The notes below the pieces were generated by a model. That model searched no databases, had not been told where the DNA came from, and saw nothing but the letters and a program-made list of their open reading frames with translations. This document shows, one piece after another, positions 1 through 9,742 of a DNA stretch of 64,000 nt. Source of the DNA: Snodgrassella sp. CFCC 13594 (GTDB lineage: Bacteria; Pseudomonadota; Gammaproteobacteria; Burkholderiales; Neisseriaceae); contig NZ_LQXR01000001.1 of the NCBI RefSeq assembly GCF_001590725.1, positions 186,001-250,000 on the forward strand. Direction: 5' to 3'. A program made the position numbers and the translations under genes. Numbering within the stretch: position 1 is the stretch's first letter; each line of letters opens with the position of its first letter.

Positions 1-762
1 CAAAGCCATGATGGCGGCGGTGTCATAAAACCATTCGTTTTGGCTCATGCCCCAGTAAAGGGCAAGTGGACGCGGTGATGCAGTGCGCACCAATTGGGCG
101 AGCATGGCTTTGATGGGTGCAATGCCGGTGCCTGTGGCGAGCATTAGCAGTGGCTTGGCGTTTTCTTGCAGAGCAAAAGAGCCTAGAGGTAACTGCAGAC
201 GCAGCATGCTGTTGATGGGCAGCTTGCCTGAAAATAGCGGTTCCGAAAACACCCCATCGGCATGGCGTCGTACATGTAATTCGAGGGTGTGATTGGTTTC
301 ATCATAAGCGGCAATGGAATAACTGCGGCGCTGTTGTTGGCGCAGTAAGACATCTGCATATTGACCAGGATGAAAGTGAAGTGATTTGTTCTTGGGTAAC
401 GCCAATGTCAACACGGCATAATTGCCATAAATGACAAGTCCACTGATTTTGGTAGGCATAATGTGCGGGACAATGGCTTGCGCACCTTGATATTTTGGCA
501 TAGTGACAACCACATCACTTTGCGCAGCAGTGCAACAAAGCAAGATTTGGCCATGATTTAGGTCGGCCTCACTCAAGGCCTGTTGCACCTGTAAAACGCT
601 GACATGGCCGCTGTCTAAATGCGCTTGACAGGCGCCGCAGGTGCCGCTTTGACAGGCATGCGGCAGTGGCAACCCTTGCTGCTTGGCGGCGGACAATATG
701 GTTTCATCGGCGTTAACGGTGAATGTTTCCTGTGCCGGTTCAACCGTGACGTGAAAAGACAT
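1..762 (-). CDS. 2Fe-2S ferredoxin / FAD-NAD(P)H reductase, partial
   Basis: This is the first 254 codons of an electron-transfer flavoprotein whose 3' end lies beyond the window edge. The N-terminal ~85 residues form a plant-type [2Fe-2S] ferredoxin domain with the ligand motif CxxxxCxxC (CQSGTCGAC, about residues 37-45) and a fourth Cys about 30 residues later (LLCC). It is followed by a ferredoxin-reductase FAD domain with the RSYS motif and the start of the NAD(P) domain (GTGIAPIKAM). This order matches the CDP-6-deoxyglucoseen-reductase-like / phenol hydroxylase reductase family, which passes electrons from NAD(P)H through FAD and an iron-sulfur centre to an oxygenase or other acceptor. 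The partner is not visible. Start chosen at the first ATG that gives a full ferredoxin domain; the Shine-Dalgarno match is weak. Confidence 0.85.
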   Translation of the reverse strand, partial: MSFHVTVEPAQETFTVNADETILSAAKQQGLPLPHACQSGTCGACQAHLDSGHVSVLQVQQALSEADLNHGQILLCCTAAQSDVVVTMPKYQGAQAIVPHIMPTKISGLVIYGNYAVLTLALPKNKSLHFHPGQYADVLLRQQQRRSYSIAAYDETNHTLELHVRRHADGVFSEPLFSGKLPINSMLRLQLPLGSFALQENAKPLLMLATGTGIAPIKAMLAQLVRTASPRPLALYWGMSQNEWFYDTAAIMAL

Positions 763-902
763 AAGCAATGTCAGCAGAACTGCCTCAATCAATAAAGGCT
801 GCCATGTTAGCGCTGCCTTGGTTAAAAGCCAAGTCGAGCACATTCAGGCAGCCTATATAAAATGTGAAATGCTTAATCGCGCATCAAAGTCTATGCAGTG
901 GC
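763..902. other. Intergenic gap with uptake sequence
   Basis: The gap between the reductase start and the end of the binding-protein gene carries one exact uptake sequence at 843-854. No gene is seen in it. Confidence 0.6.
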
Positions 903-1703
903 TTATTTGGTTTTGGCAAAATAGGTGTCGTGTAATTTATCGTATTCACCTGACGCCCGCACTTTTTCTAACGCTGCATTCAGCATTTTCAGTGCAGCTT
1001 CATCGTTTTTGCGTACCGCAAAGCCATAGTGCTCTGCTGGAAAATCGGGCACAGTTACCATATGAAAGCCCTTATCGCCATTGTTCTTAACATAATTGGC
1101 GACCACGGCGCTGTCACTCACTACCGCATCTACGCCACCACTTTCCAATTCTTTCAAAGCCAGTGGCACGCTGTCGAAGCGGGCAATTTTGGGGCTGGTG
1201 GCACCCAATAATTTCTGGGCAGCTAAATCGCCTGTTTGGCCAGTAGCCACACCAATGCGTGCCATATTTTTTAATTCTTCAGCCGATTTCAGCTCTTTGC
1301 CTTGCGGCACCAGAATAACTTGGGTAATTTCAAAATAAGGCTCACTAAAGGCCATGGTTTGTTTGCGTTCATCCGTGATGGTCACGGCTGCGGCCACCAT
1401 GTCGATATCACCGTTGTTTAAGCTCGCAAATAGGCCATCCCAAGGTTGATCTTTAAAGGTGACTTTAAAGCCGCCCGCTTTAGCCAGCGCATTCATTAGG
1501 TCAATGTCGAAGCCAGTCAATTGGCCATTGGCACCTTGTGATTCAAAAGGTGCAAATTCGGCGTTGGTGCCCACAATATAGGTTTTGCCAGCAGATGGCG
1601 TTGCGCTGGCATCTGCGCTTGACGCTTCGTGTTGGCCGCCGCATCCGGCCAATGCCAGACCTGCTGCGGCACACAGAGCTGTAAATTTGATTTTGATGTT
1701 CAT
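903..1703 (-). CDS. Amino-acid ABC transporter substrate-binding lipoprotein
   Basis: This 266-residue protein is a periplasmic solute-binding protein of family 3 (SBP_bac_3), the class that delivers polar amino acids to ABC permeases. The N-terminus is a lipoprotein signal with a lipobox ending LAGC at about residue 20, followed by a Ser/Ala-rich tether. The fold signature GxNAEFAPFE...GFDIDLMNAL is clear near residue 45, as are the DG(L/I)FASLNNGDIDMV and FSEPYFE blocks. An upstream ATG at 1724 is in frame, but the ribosome-binding sequence GGGATAG lies between the two ATGs and favours the start used here. No permease or ATPase gene is adjacent, so the transporter partner must be elsewhere. 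Substrate cannot be read from sequence. Confidence 0.9.
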   Translation of the reverse strand: MNIKIKFTALCAAAGLALAGCGGQHEASSADASATPSAGKTYIVGTNAEFAPFESQGANGQLTGFDIDLMNALAKAGGFKVTFKDQPWDGLFASLNNGDIDMVAAAVTITDERKQTMAFSEPYFEITQVILVPQGKELKSAEELKNMARIGVATGQTGDLAAQKLLGATSPKIARFDSVPLALKELESGGVDAVVSDSAVVANYVKNNGDKGFHMVTVPDFPAEHYGFAVRKNDEAALKMLNAALEKVRASGEYDKLHDTYFAKTK

Positions 1704-1901
1704 TGGCGCTATCCCTTTCAGCACAGTAAAAAGTTAAATTCAGATGATATTTGGCAAATGCTGGTTGTTTTATCAAAAATAATGCCGAAATCCATCAATT
1801 TCGTTGTATTTTAACATAAATATACACAGAAGCTTGGGCCGGGGTTTTGTGCGGTAAGAAAAAACCGCCGAGGGTGCTATAATCCGTGCTTTGGCGTGCT
1901 T

Positions 1902-1928
1902 AGGCTGCCTGAAGGTCTTTGGGCAGCC
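1902..1928 (+). terminator. Uptake-sequence hairpin in the panC leader
   Basis: An exact uptake sequence (1902-1913) is followed by a matching GGCAGCC at 1922-1928, so GGCTGCC and GGCAGCC can form a 7-bp stem. There is no T run after it, so it is a weak terminator or only a structured leader, 33 bases before panC. Confidence 0.35.
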
Positions 1929-1960
1929 ATTCTGTGCGTGTTGCGAAAAGGTGAGTCACT

Positions 1961-2799
1961 ATGCAATTGATTCATACCATTGATGACTTGCGTCAATGGC
2001 GGAAAACGGTCGGTCGTGTGGCATTTGTGCCCACCATGGGCAATCTGCATGAAGGCCATTTGGCGTTGGTGCAGGCAGCCAAGCAGGCAGCCGATAAAGT
2101 GGTGGTGAGTATTTTTGTCAACCGATTACAATTTGGACAAGGGGAAGACTTTGATCAATACCCACGCACCTTACAAGAAGACGCCAGTAAATTAAGCCAT
2201 GCGGGTGTAGCTGTTTTGTTTGCACCTGATGAGCGCGAACTTTATCCACATGTGTCGCAAGATTACAATGTCATGCCGCCTCATCTGCAAAATGAATTGT
2301 GCGGCCGTTTTCGGCCTGGCCATTTTCGCGGGGTGGCCACAGTGGTAACCAAATTGTTTAATATTGTGGCGCCGGATGTAGCCTGTTTCGGCAAAAAAGA
2401 CTACCAACAGCTCACCATCATTAGAGGCATGGTGGCTGATTTGAATGCCAATATCGAAATTTTGCCGGTAGACACGGGCCGCGCTCCAGATGGCATGGCA
2501 TTGTCTAGCCGTAATGCGTATTTGACGGCGGCACAGCGCGCCCAAGGGCCGCAATTGTATGCGGCACTGTCTCAAGTGGCCAAAGGCATTGTTGCGGGCA
2601 ATGGGGATTATGCTGAGCTAGAACGTGCGGCTATTGATGCATTGCAACGGCAAGGGTGGGTGGTGGATTACATTGAGGTACGCCACGCCGATACATTGGC
2701 AGTGGCGCATGTAGCGATCGCCACTTGGTGGTATTGGGTGCAGCACGTTTGGGCCATACCCGATTAATTGATAATATCGAAGTAACAGCCGCTTTTTAA
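1961..2799 (+). CDS. panC: Pantothenate synthetase (frameshifted near the 3' end)
   Basis: PanC joins pantoate and beta-alanine using ATP, the last step of pantothenate synthesis. The nucleotide-binding HIGH-type motif [10 protein letters not shown] is at residues 24-33, KKDYQQ at 145-150 and SSRN at 182-185. As read, the frame stops at 2767 with an unrelated tail (ATWWYWVQH...). The frame one base over continues with [20 protein letters not shown], the normal PanC C-terminus, and stops at 2797-2799. Adding one base near 2724 restores a 279-residue protein of normal length. Residue 55 is Arg (codon 2123-2125) in the conserved FVNPxQFG motif where Pro is expected; this may be another base error or a real substitution. 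The frameshift is probably an error in the sequence. Confidence 0.93.
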
Positions 2800-2866
2800 T
2801 CACGGAGCAGCCGATGTTGAGGTCGGCGGCATCGAGCAAACGACAGCAAGGCAGGATGACGTATTT

Positions 2867-5800
2867 ATGTGGTGGATATTGCTATTTTTATTAATGTTGG
2901 CCATAGCTGCGTTATTGTGGTGGCGAGGTAAGCAAGAACGCGAGTGGCGCATGGAGTTGACTTATTTGTCACGCCACCAAAAAGAAGACGACGCACAAGG
3001 TGCTCAATTGCAAACGCCAGCGCCAACCTTGCGCAAAGTTTCACCTGTGCTTACCAATATGCGTGAGCAAGTACAAAATCAGCAACACCACCAAGCCTTA
3101 AGTGAACGTTTGCAGGCCAAAATGCGGGCATTGAACCCGCGTCACAAACAAGCACCAATATTGTCTGATGAAGACAAGCAGCGTTTGGCCAGCGATGAAG
3201 CATTGGCAGAACTGCCTATTTTTGCCCAAAGCTATGAATCAGAATCCCTATCGCAGGCTGAAATCGCAACGACTGCACCTGCTGAAGATGCGCAATCTGG
3301 ATCCGCAGCAGCAGATGGCATTACAGTAACGAGCCCGCTTAAACACATGCACGCTACGCCCAAGGCATCCATTGCGGATACGCCTGCCGAGAGTGTGGTT
3401 TCAGGCAGCCTGAATGAATCTGATGGTCACCACCCAATGGTCGCTGACGTACCTGCTTTTGCACCGGTTTTGGATGAACAATTGCCTGCGGGTAGGCCCT
3501 TTTTATCACCTACAAATTTGACGCCAGAAAATACAGTCCTTGCTCAAAGCGCCCTTCAAACGTACGGAACGCCTACTCAGTTGCCTGAAACCGAAGCACC
3601 ATTAGCAGCGATAGGGCAGAATGAGCATTCCGCCTCTGAAAAGACGTCCATCCCAGCCACCCATTGGGAAGTGATTACGTTGGCCGAAGCCACACGCAAA
3701 GTTGCTACTTTGGTTAAAGCGGATGACACACCAACAACCAAAGCGCCATTGGAAACGGTGAAGCTGAACTGGCCTTTGCCAGAAGTCGTGCGTCAGCCTG
3801 AAGAACCAATCAAACCGGAAATCACCTTGGCTGACCCAGCTTTGTCACGCATTCGTTCTCGTACCGAAGCGGAACGATTGGCGTTGCGCGAAGCACAAAC
3901 TGATCCAGCGATGATGGTCGTGCCGCCGTCTCATACAATTCGTCATGAATCGCATACTGATGAAAGTGTGCATACTATTGGCGCCGAGGATATTCGCAGC
4001 AATCTATTGCGCCAACGCCTAGCTAGGCGGCGTACCGAACCAGTCACGCTAAAAACGGCTGGGGTTGAATTGTCGGTGATTGCCGAAGATGAGGTGTTGG
4101 CTAATTTGTCCAAAACCGATTCCCCCGTGAATAAGCACAAATTTCGCCGAACCACTGTGCGGGAGAGCGTGATTCCGGCTGCTGCTCGCATTGGGCAAAG
4201 CCATGCGGTTAATGTATCCCCCGTGGCAGCTGCGTTCAGTCAAGCGGCGCTGCCAACGGCTGCGGTGAGCGCCCCCATTTCAACCCGGTTTACACCTTTC
4301 GATCACCAATTGAGTGGCGCTGAAACAGGTATCAATAGCGCCGCAGCCTTGCCTTCTGGTGTTGGTGCTGCGATGGGGCATAGGCTGCCTGAAAAAGAAG
4401 CTGCTCCTGTTCTGCACATGACTGATGCGCCGCAGTGGTCGATTCATGACCGTTTACAACAGCCATCCCCGATTGATTGGGTTGAAGAAACGCAGGCAAA
4501 TTCTGATGGTTTAGATGTCATGCCACCTTGCTAGATGAATCGGTTGTGCCAAATGAGCGTATGGATGTTGCAATGGCAGAGCCGGATGGGTCTTTATTAT
4601 CGTCATTGACACCATCTCAGCATCAGTACCAAGCCACTGAAACCACAACATGGCCGTCCGCACCCATTGTTGATGAGGCGCAAGCGGCGGTGCCTGAATG
4701 GCAGAAAACGCTGAATGAGGCAATGACGGCGCCGGATACGGCTTTGGCCCCCAATTGGCAGAGCAAGCGTGTACCCAGTGTCGTGCCTGATGCTTCTGTG
4801 ACGAGTGAGCAGACACAACAGCCCGCTTTGGTTGGCGGCAATTCATTACTGCAATCGGGGATGGCCAGTGCCCTAGAAAAATCAACAGAGGCGCCTACAG
4901 CTGCTTCGCCTATACCTACACCTTCTGTGTTGACGTCTCATTCGGGATCGCCAACAGCCATGGGCATGGCTTTGCAAAGTGCTTTGCATAATGCACCTTC
5001 TGCTCAACCTGAGTCCCTAATGCAGCCACCCCTACCGCAATTGGATTTGTTGTTACCGCCTCAGTATGACGAGACGGCGCATCAATCTGATGAAGCTTTG
5101 CTGGAAAACGGCATTACCATTGAAGAGAAACTGGCCGAATTTAAGGTGAAGGTCAATGTGGTGGATGCGTTTGCTGGTCCTGTGATTACCCGCTATGAAA
5201 TTGAGCCAGCGCAAGGGGTTCGGGGTAGCCAAGTGGTGAATCTGGAAAAAGACTTGGCGCGCAGTTTGGGTTTTGCTTCGATTCGTGTGGTGGAAACCAT
5301 TCCGGGTAAGACATGCATGGGCTTGGAATTGCCTAACCCGAAGCGTCAGATTATTCGTTTGAGTGAAATATTCAATGCGCCTGTGTTCCAGCAATCTCGC
5401 TCCAAGCTCACACTGGCGCTGGGGCAAGACATCACTGGTGAGCCGGTAGTCACTGATTTGGCCAAAGCACCGCACCTCTTGGTGGCTGGTACCACCGGCT
5501 CAGGTAAATCGGTGGGTGTGAATGCCATGATTTTGTCCATGATATTCAAAGCCACACCGGAAGAAGTGCGCTTGATTATGATTGATCCGAAAATGCTGGA
5601 ATTGAGTATTTATGAAGGCATTCCCCATTTATTAGCCCCTGTGGTAACGGACATGAAACTGGCTGCCAATGCGTTGACGTGGTGTGTCAATGAAATGGAA
5701 AAACGCTATCGATTGATGAGCCACATGGGCGTGCGCAATTTGGCTGGGTTTAACCAAAAAGTGCTAGAGGCTGGCGCGCGTGGCCAAAAATTGGCCAACC

Positions 5801-6518
5801 CATTTTCGCTTACCCCCGATGATCCCGAGCCTTTGGAGAAGTTGCCTACATCGTGGTAGTGGTGGATGAGTTTGCCGACTTAATGATGACGGCAGGCAAG
5901 AAGATTGAAGAATTGATTGCACGCTTAGCACAGAAAGCCCGGGCGGCGGGGATTCATTTAATTCTGGCTACCCAACGCCCCAGTGTGGATGTGATTACAG
6001 GCTTGATTAAAGCCAATATTCCTACGCGTATTGCTTTTCAAGTGTCTAGTAAAGTGGATAGCCGCACCATTTTGGATCAGATGGGTGCGGAAAACTTGCT
6101 GGGCCAAGGTGACATGTTGTTTTTGCCGCCTGGTACAGGCTATCCGCAACGCGTACATGGTGCCTTTGTGGCTGACGAAGAGGTGCATCGCGTGGTGGAT
6201 TACTTGAAACAATTTGGGGAACCTCATTATATCGATGATATCCTCACCGCAGGTGTGAGTGAGGACGATATGTTCAGCAACGCCAATGGTGCGCGCAGTA
6301 ACGATGGTGATCAAGACCCTTTGTATGACGAAGCCATCTCTTTGGTGGTGAAAACACGCAAAGCCAGTATTTCTTCGGTACAGCGCCAATTGCGCATAGG
6401 CTATAACCGCGCAGCCCGATTAGTTGAACAAATGGAAGCAGATGGCATTGTGTCTGCGGCTGAAGGCAATGGTAACCGCACGGTATTGGCACCCAGTAGC
6501 AGCCATTTGGATGAATAA
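2867..6518 (+). CDS. ftsK: DNA translocase FtsK, single-TM Neisseria type (two frameshifts)
   Basis: FtsK pumps DNA at the closing septum and activates chromosome dimer resolution. Restored length is about 1217 residues. The N-terminus has only one membrane segment (residues ~2-20, [18 protein letters not shown]) instead of the usual four, as in the Neisseria FtsK2 type. A long, low-complexity Pro/Ala/Glu-rich linker of ~700 residues follows; it contains two in-frame uptake sequences (3400, 4382). The motor has Walker A GTTGSGKS (about 5490-5510) and Walker [11 protein letters not shown] (about 5850-5878). The C-terminal gamma winged helix ([24 protein letters not shown]) reads KOPS sites. 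The reading frame breaks near 4527 (in the linker) and near 5846 (inside [12 protein letters not shown], just before Walker B). One added C at each place restores a continuous frame. A break within the core of an important gene points to sequence error. Confidence 0.93.
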
Positions 6519-6706
6519 AAGCAACAGGCAATGCCTTTCAGGCTGCCTGAGCACATTCGAGCCATGGTATTTATTGCTATCGCGCTGTTGGCTTGGGTTG
6601 ACGTACTGGGGTGGTTTATTCGATTGCGGTAGTCTTGCGCCAGTCATGTAAACTCGCCTATCCAATGATGAATGTCAGCAATGTTTTATGCGGCGACATT
6701 GTCCAT

Positions 6707-6745
6707 AAAAAAAGGCCCGATAATTGATGGTTGTCGGGCCTTTTT
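6707..6745. terminator. Bidirectional terminator between ftsK and mog
   Basis: AAAGGCCCGA at 6711-6720 pairs with TCGGGCCTTT at 6734-6743, with an A run before it and a T run after it. It serves the convergent ftsK and mog genes. Confidence 0.9.
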
Positions 6746-6762
6746 ATGTGCACGGTGTTGTG

Positions 6763-7341
6763 TTATTTTTTGGGTCTAACGGATCGGCAAATAGCCGGGT
6801 CGGTTTCCACCAAAGGACCGCCTACCGCATCCACGCAAATGGGAACCGATGCGAAAATACCAGGGATAATTTGTTCGCCGTTTTGGTTTTTAACGCCGCC
6901 TAAAGTTTCTGCAATGGCACTGGGTTTGCCCGGCAAATTTAGAATGAGGCTATGGCCACGCAGCACACCGACTTGGCGCGATAAAATGGCAGAAGGTGTA
7001 AAGTGCAGGCTAATTTGGCGCATCAATTCACCAAAACCCGGAATCACCCGATCGGCCACAGCCAAAGTTGCCTCTGGCGTCACATCGCGCAAATAAGGGC
7101 CGGTGCCACCGGTGGTGAGAATAAGTGGGCACCCATCTTCATCAGCCAGTTGCTTGAGCGTGTGTTCAATCTGCGGTTGTTCATCTGGGATTAGGTGTTC
7201 AACGAAATTCAAGGGATTCAGCACCGCCTGCGCCAACCAATCTTTTAAACCCGGCAAGCCTAAATCTTGGTAAATGCCTTTTGAAGCACGGTCACTGATG
7301 GAGACCAAGCCGATTTTTAATGTAGCCAAAGAAGCAGTCAT
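6763..7341 (-). CDS. mog: Molybdopterin adenylyltransferase
   Basis: This 192-residue MoaB/Mog family protein adenylylates molybdopterin before molybdenum insertion in molybdenum cofactor synthesis. The family motifs LTTGGTGPYLRDVTPEAT (about residues 72-89) and LNLPGKPSA (about 146-154) are present. The length and the C-terminal extension after LPGKP fit Mog rather than the shorter MoaB. Start at 7341 is preceded by AAGGGGATGCATC, a good ribosome-binding site. It is divergent from moaC 76 bases away, so the two cofactor genes probably share a control region. Confidence 0.92.
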   Translation of the reverse strand: MTASLATLKIGLVSISDRASKGIYQDLGLPGLKDWLAQAVLNPLNFVEHLIPDEQPQIEHTLKQLADEDGCPLILTTGGTGPYLRDVTPEATLAVADRVIPGFGELMRQISLHFTPSAILSRQVGVLRGHSLILNLPGKPSAIAETLGGVKNQNGEQIIPGIFASVPICVDAVGGPLVETDPAICRSVRPKK

Positions 7342-7417
7342 GATGCATCCCCTTGCAGCAAAACAAAGATGGGTATTGTAATATAGCGTTCTTTGTCTGT
7401 CATGGAGCAAGTAAGCT

Positions 7418-7915
7418 ATGGATCAACAAGAATTGACTCATTTTAATGGTCGCGGCGAAGCGCACATGGTGGATGTGGGTGAGAAAGCCTCAACCAAACG
7501 TGTGGCCGTGGCGGAAGGGCGCATTGTGGTCAATGAAGTGGCGTTTGCCAAATTAATGGCAGGCGACAGCAAAAAAGGCGATGTCTTGGGTGTGGCGCGG
7601 ATTGCGGCCATTCAGGCGGCGAAGCAAACTGCGTTATTGATCCCTCTGTGTCATCCGATTGCATTGACACGGGTGAATGTGGATTTTGAAACCGATGCGG
7701 CAGCGCGGAGTATACATATCCGTGCGCAGACGGAGACGGTGGGTCAAACAGGGGTAGAAATGGAGGCCTTGACCGCCGCCAGTGTGGGGTTGCTCACCAT
7801 TTATGACATGCTCAAGGCGGTTGATAAAGGCATGGTTATTCAACAAGTGGCTTTGTTGCGCAAAGAAGGCGGCAAATCTGGTCTGTGGCAACGGGATGAA
7901 CAGATTATTGATTGA
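7418..7915 (+). CDS. moaC: Cyclic pyranopterin monophosphate synthase
   Basis: MoaC converts the cyclic GTP intermediate made by MoaA into cyclic pyranopterin monophosphate, the first committed pterin of molybdenum cofactor. At 165 residues it has family length. The active-site block [12 protein letters not shown] (about residues 68-79) and the block [28 protein letters not shown] are intact. The ribosome-binding sequence GGAG lies about 10 bases before ATG. moaA is not in this window. Confidence 0.96.
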   Translation: MDQQELTHFNGRGEAHMVDVGEKASTKRVAVAEGRIVVNEVAFAKLMAGDSKKGDVLGVARIAAIQAAKQTALLIPLCHPIALTRVNVDFETDAAARSIHIRAQTETVGQTGVEMEALTAASVGLLTIYDMLKAVDKGMVIQQVALLRKEGGKSGLWQRDEQIID

Positions 7916-7924
7916 GAGAAGGGC

Positions 7925-8695
7925 CTAGTCGCGCTGGTTGACTTTACTACCAATGAAATGTTCTGCCGCATCTTTGAGTTGAAATCGGTCGGCATGGCGC
8001 GTGATTTCGCCACCCACCAAAGGCGCATAATCTACGTTCACATGGATTTCAGGCAGCTTTAAAATACGCCATAGGGTAATCAATAACGGCGTTTGTCCCA
8101 CGTAGGCTACATCGGCTGTGCGCGTTCCTTGTGGATAATAATAGCGCAGCGCAATGGCTTGCACCGGTGCTCCAGTATCAATGGCTGCCTGAAACAAGGC
8201 GGCTTTAAACGGCAGCGTTTCTAATCCGTTGGATGTACGTGCTTCTGGAAAAAAGGTCACACTGCGCTGGTGTGCCAATGCATCAGCAATGGCTCGGTTC
8301 ACGGTATCCACGTCGCGGTGTGATCGTCTGTTGATGAATACTGTGCCAACATGGGTGGCCAAGGTGCCAATTAGCGGCCATCGCCGAATGGATTCTTTGG
8401 CAATAAAACCACTGGGGTATTGCGACATCAATACAAAAATATCCAACCACGAGACATGATTGGCCACCGCCAGAATAGGCCCATTACTGGGGCATTGAGC
8501 GTGCTGATTGATGTGCAGTTGAATATTCAAGATACGCAACATGCGTTCGGCAATGCCGGTTAAGGCGTGATCGCGTTCAATTTTATTGCGTTTCTTAAAG
8601 CCATAAACAATCCATGTGGTGGACCACAGCCATGCGGCCATCCGGATTAGGCGCCAAAAACGGGTTGTCAAAGAAGTGTAGGGGCGTTTTTGCAT
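7925..8695 (-). CDS. 1-acyl-glycerol-3-phosphate acyltransferase family protein
   Basis: This 256-residue membrane-associated acyltransferase of the PlsC superfamily probably adds an acyl chain to lysophosphatidic acid in phospholipid synthesis. A hydrophobic stretch near residues 18-32 likely anchors it. The catalytic motif NHxxxxD is present as NHVSWLD (about residues 79-85), and the substrate-binding block as FFPEARTSNG (about 148-157), where most relatives have FPEGTRS. It lies 12 bases downstream of mutM on the same strand and is probably co-transcribed with it. Neisseria encode several paralogues of this family (NlaA/NlaB), so the exact acyl and acceptor preference cannot be assigned. 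Confidence 0.85.
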   Translation of the reverse strand: MQKRPYTSLTTRFWRLIRMAAWLWSTTWIVYGFKKRNKIERDHALTGIAERMLRILNIQLHINQHAQCPSNGPILAVANHVSWLDIFVLMSQYPSGFIAKESIRRWPLIGTLATHVGTVFINRRSHRDVDTVNRAIADALAHQRSVTFFPEARTSNGLETLPFKAALFQAAIDTGAPVQAIALRYYYPQGTRTADVAYVGQTPLLITLWRILKLPEIHVNVDYAPLVGGEITRHADRFQLKDAAEHFIGSKVNQRD

Positions 8696-8707
8696 AAAAT
8701 GATGTAC

Positions 8708-9529
8708 TCAATGCTGGCAATGGGGGCAGTAAAAGCTGCTGCGTTGGCCTTGGGTGATTTTCATGATTAAGCTGCCACACACGCGGCAGGTTTCGCCACT
8801 GCGACCATAAACCATGTATTGTTGTTGGAAATAACCGCTTTGGCCATTGCTGTTGACGAAGTCGCGTAAGGTGCTGCCGCCGGCTAGAATGGCGCGTTGT
8901 AACACCGATTTCACCGCCTCCACTAGGCGGATAGTTTCGGCTTTAGTCAGCCGTTGGGCTGCTTTTGTGGGGCGAATACCTGCGTAAAACAGCGATTCGT
9001 TGGCATAAATATTGCCCACGCCCACGACTACATGGTTGTCCATTAGCGCCAGCTTGATGGCGCGGCTTTGCTTGTGTAATGAGGCTTTCAGGTAGCCTGC
9101 ATTAAACTCATCACTGAATGGCTCTGGCCCCAAATGCGCCAATAGTGGGTGGTGTTCTGGCGCACCTGGATGCCACAAAATGGCTCCGAACCGACGCGGG
9201 TCGTGAAAACGTAACACGGTGCCATCAGTGAAAACCAAATCTACATGGTCGTGTTTTTGTGCCGCAGGGGTGGCATCATGAGCATAAATACGCAAGCTGC
9301 CAGACATGCCCAAATGCATCAATATATGACCTTGCGCCGTGTGGAGTAACAGATATTTGGCGCGTCTGTTGACGCTGAGTATGGTTTGTCCGGGTAGTGT
9401 CTTGGTTAGTGACGCGGGAATGGGCCAGCGCAGCTGGGCTTGGCGAATGATGATTTGTTGGATGGTTTTCCCCGTGATGTGTGGTGCAATGCCAGCACGG
9501 GTGGTTTCAACTTCGGGTAATTCAGGCAT
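8708..9529 (-). CDS. mutM: Formamidopyrimidine-DNA glycosylase
   Basis: MutM (Fpg) removes 8-oxoguanine and formamidopyrimidines in base-excision repair, with an added AP-lyase activity. The start is fixed by chemistry: the catalytic residue is the Pro exposed after Met removal, and the protein must begin [11 protein letters not shown], which places the ATG at 9529 even though upstream in-frame ATGs exist. The helix-two-turn-helix [13 protein letters not shown] is near residue 172, and the C-terminal zinc finger CxxC...CxxC (CRVCGS...FYCPHCQH) ends the 273-residue protein. Confidence 0.96.
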   Translation of the reverse strand: MPELPEVETTRAGIAPHITGKTIQQIIIRQAQLRWPIPASLTKTLPGQTILSVNRRAKYLLLHTAQGHILMHLGMSGSLRIYAHDATPAAQKHDHVDLVFTDGTVLRFHDPRRFGAILWHPGAPEHHPLLAHLGPEPFSDEFNAGYLKASLHKQSRAIKLALMDNHVVVGVGNIYANESLFYAGIRPTKAAQRLTKAETIRLVEAVKSVLQRAILAGGSTLRDFVNSNGQSGYFQQQYMVYGRSGETCRVCGSLIMKITQGQRSSFYCPHCQH

Positions 9530-9742
9530 GGTTGGCGCGGTTTCTACTGCCAGTGGAGTGGGGGCAACCATAACACAACACACGATAGCTGAACAGTTGT
9601 CAGCCCAATGGTACTAATAAGGAGACTGGGTAAGAAGCGGTAAAGACCACACAACCCCGAAACGCAGACAAATTCGGTTGTGATAAAGTAGCGCTTTTCA
9701 GGCAGCCTGTGTTGCCTTTTGGTTATTACGGAGAATGTGTCG

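Noticed and set aside
2867..6518. Reading the three ftsK pieces as three separate genes or as a programmed frameshift
   Set aside because: The second break falls within the conserved run just before Walker B, both repairs need the same one-base addition, and similar breaks occur in unrelated genes. No slippery heptamer is seen.
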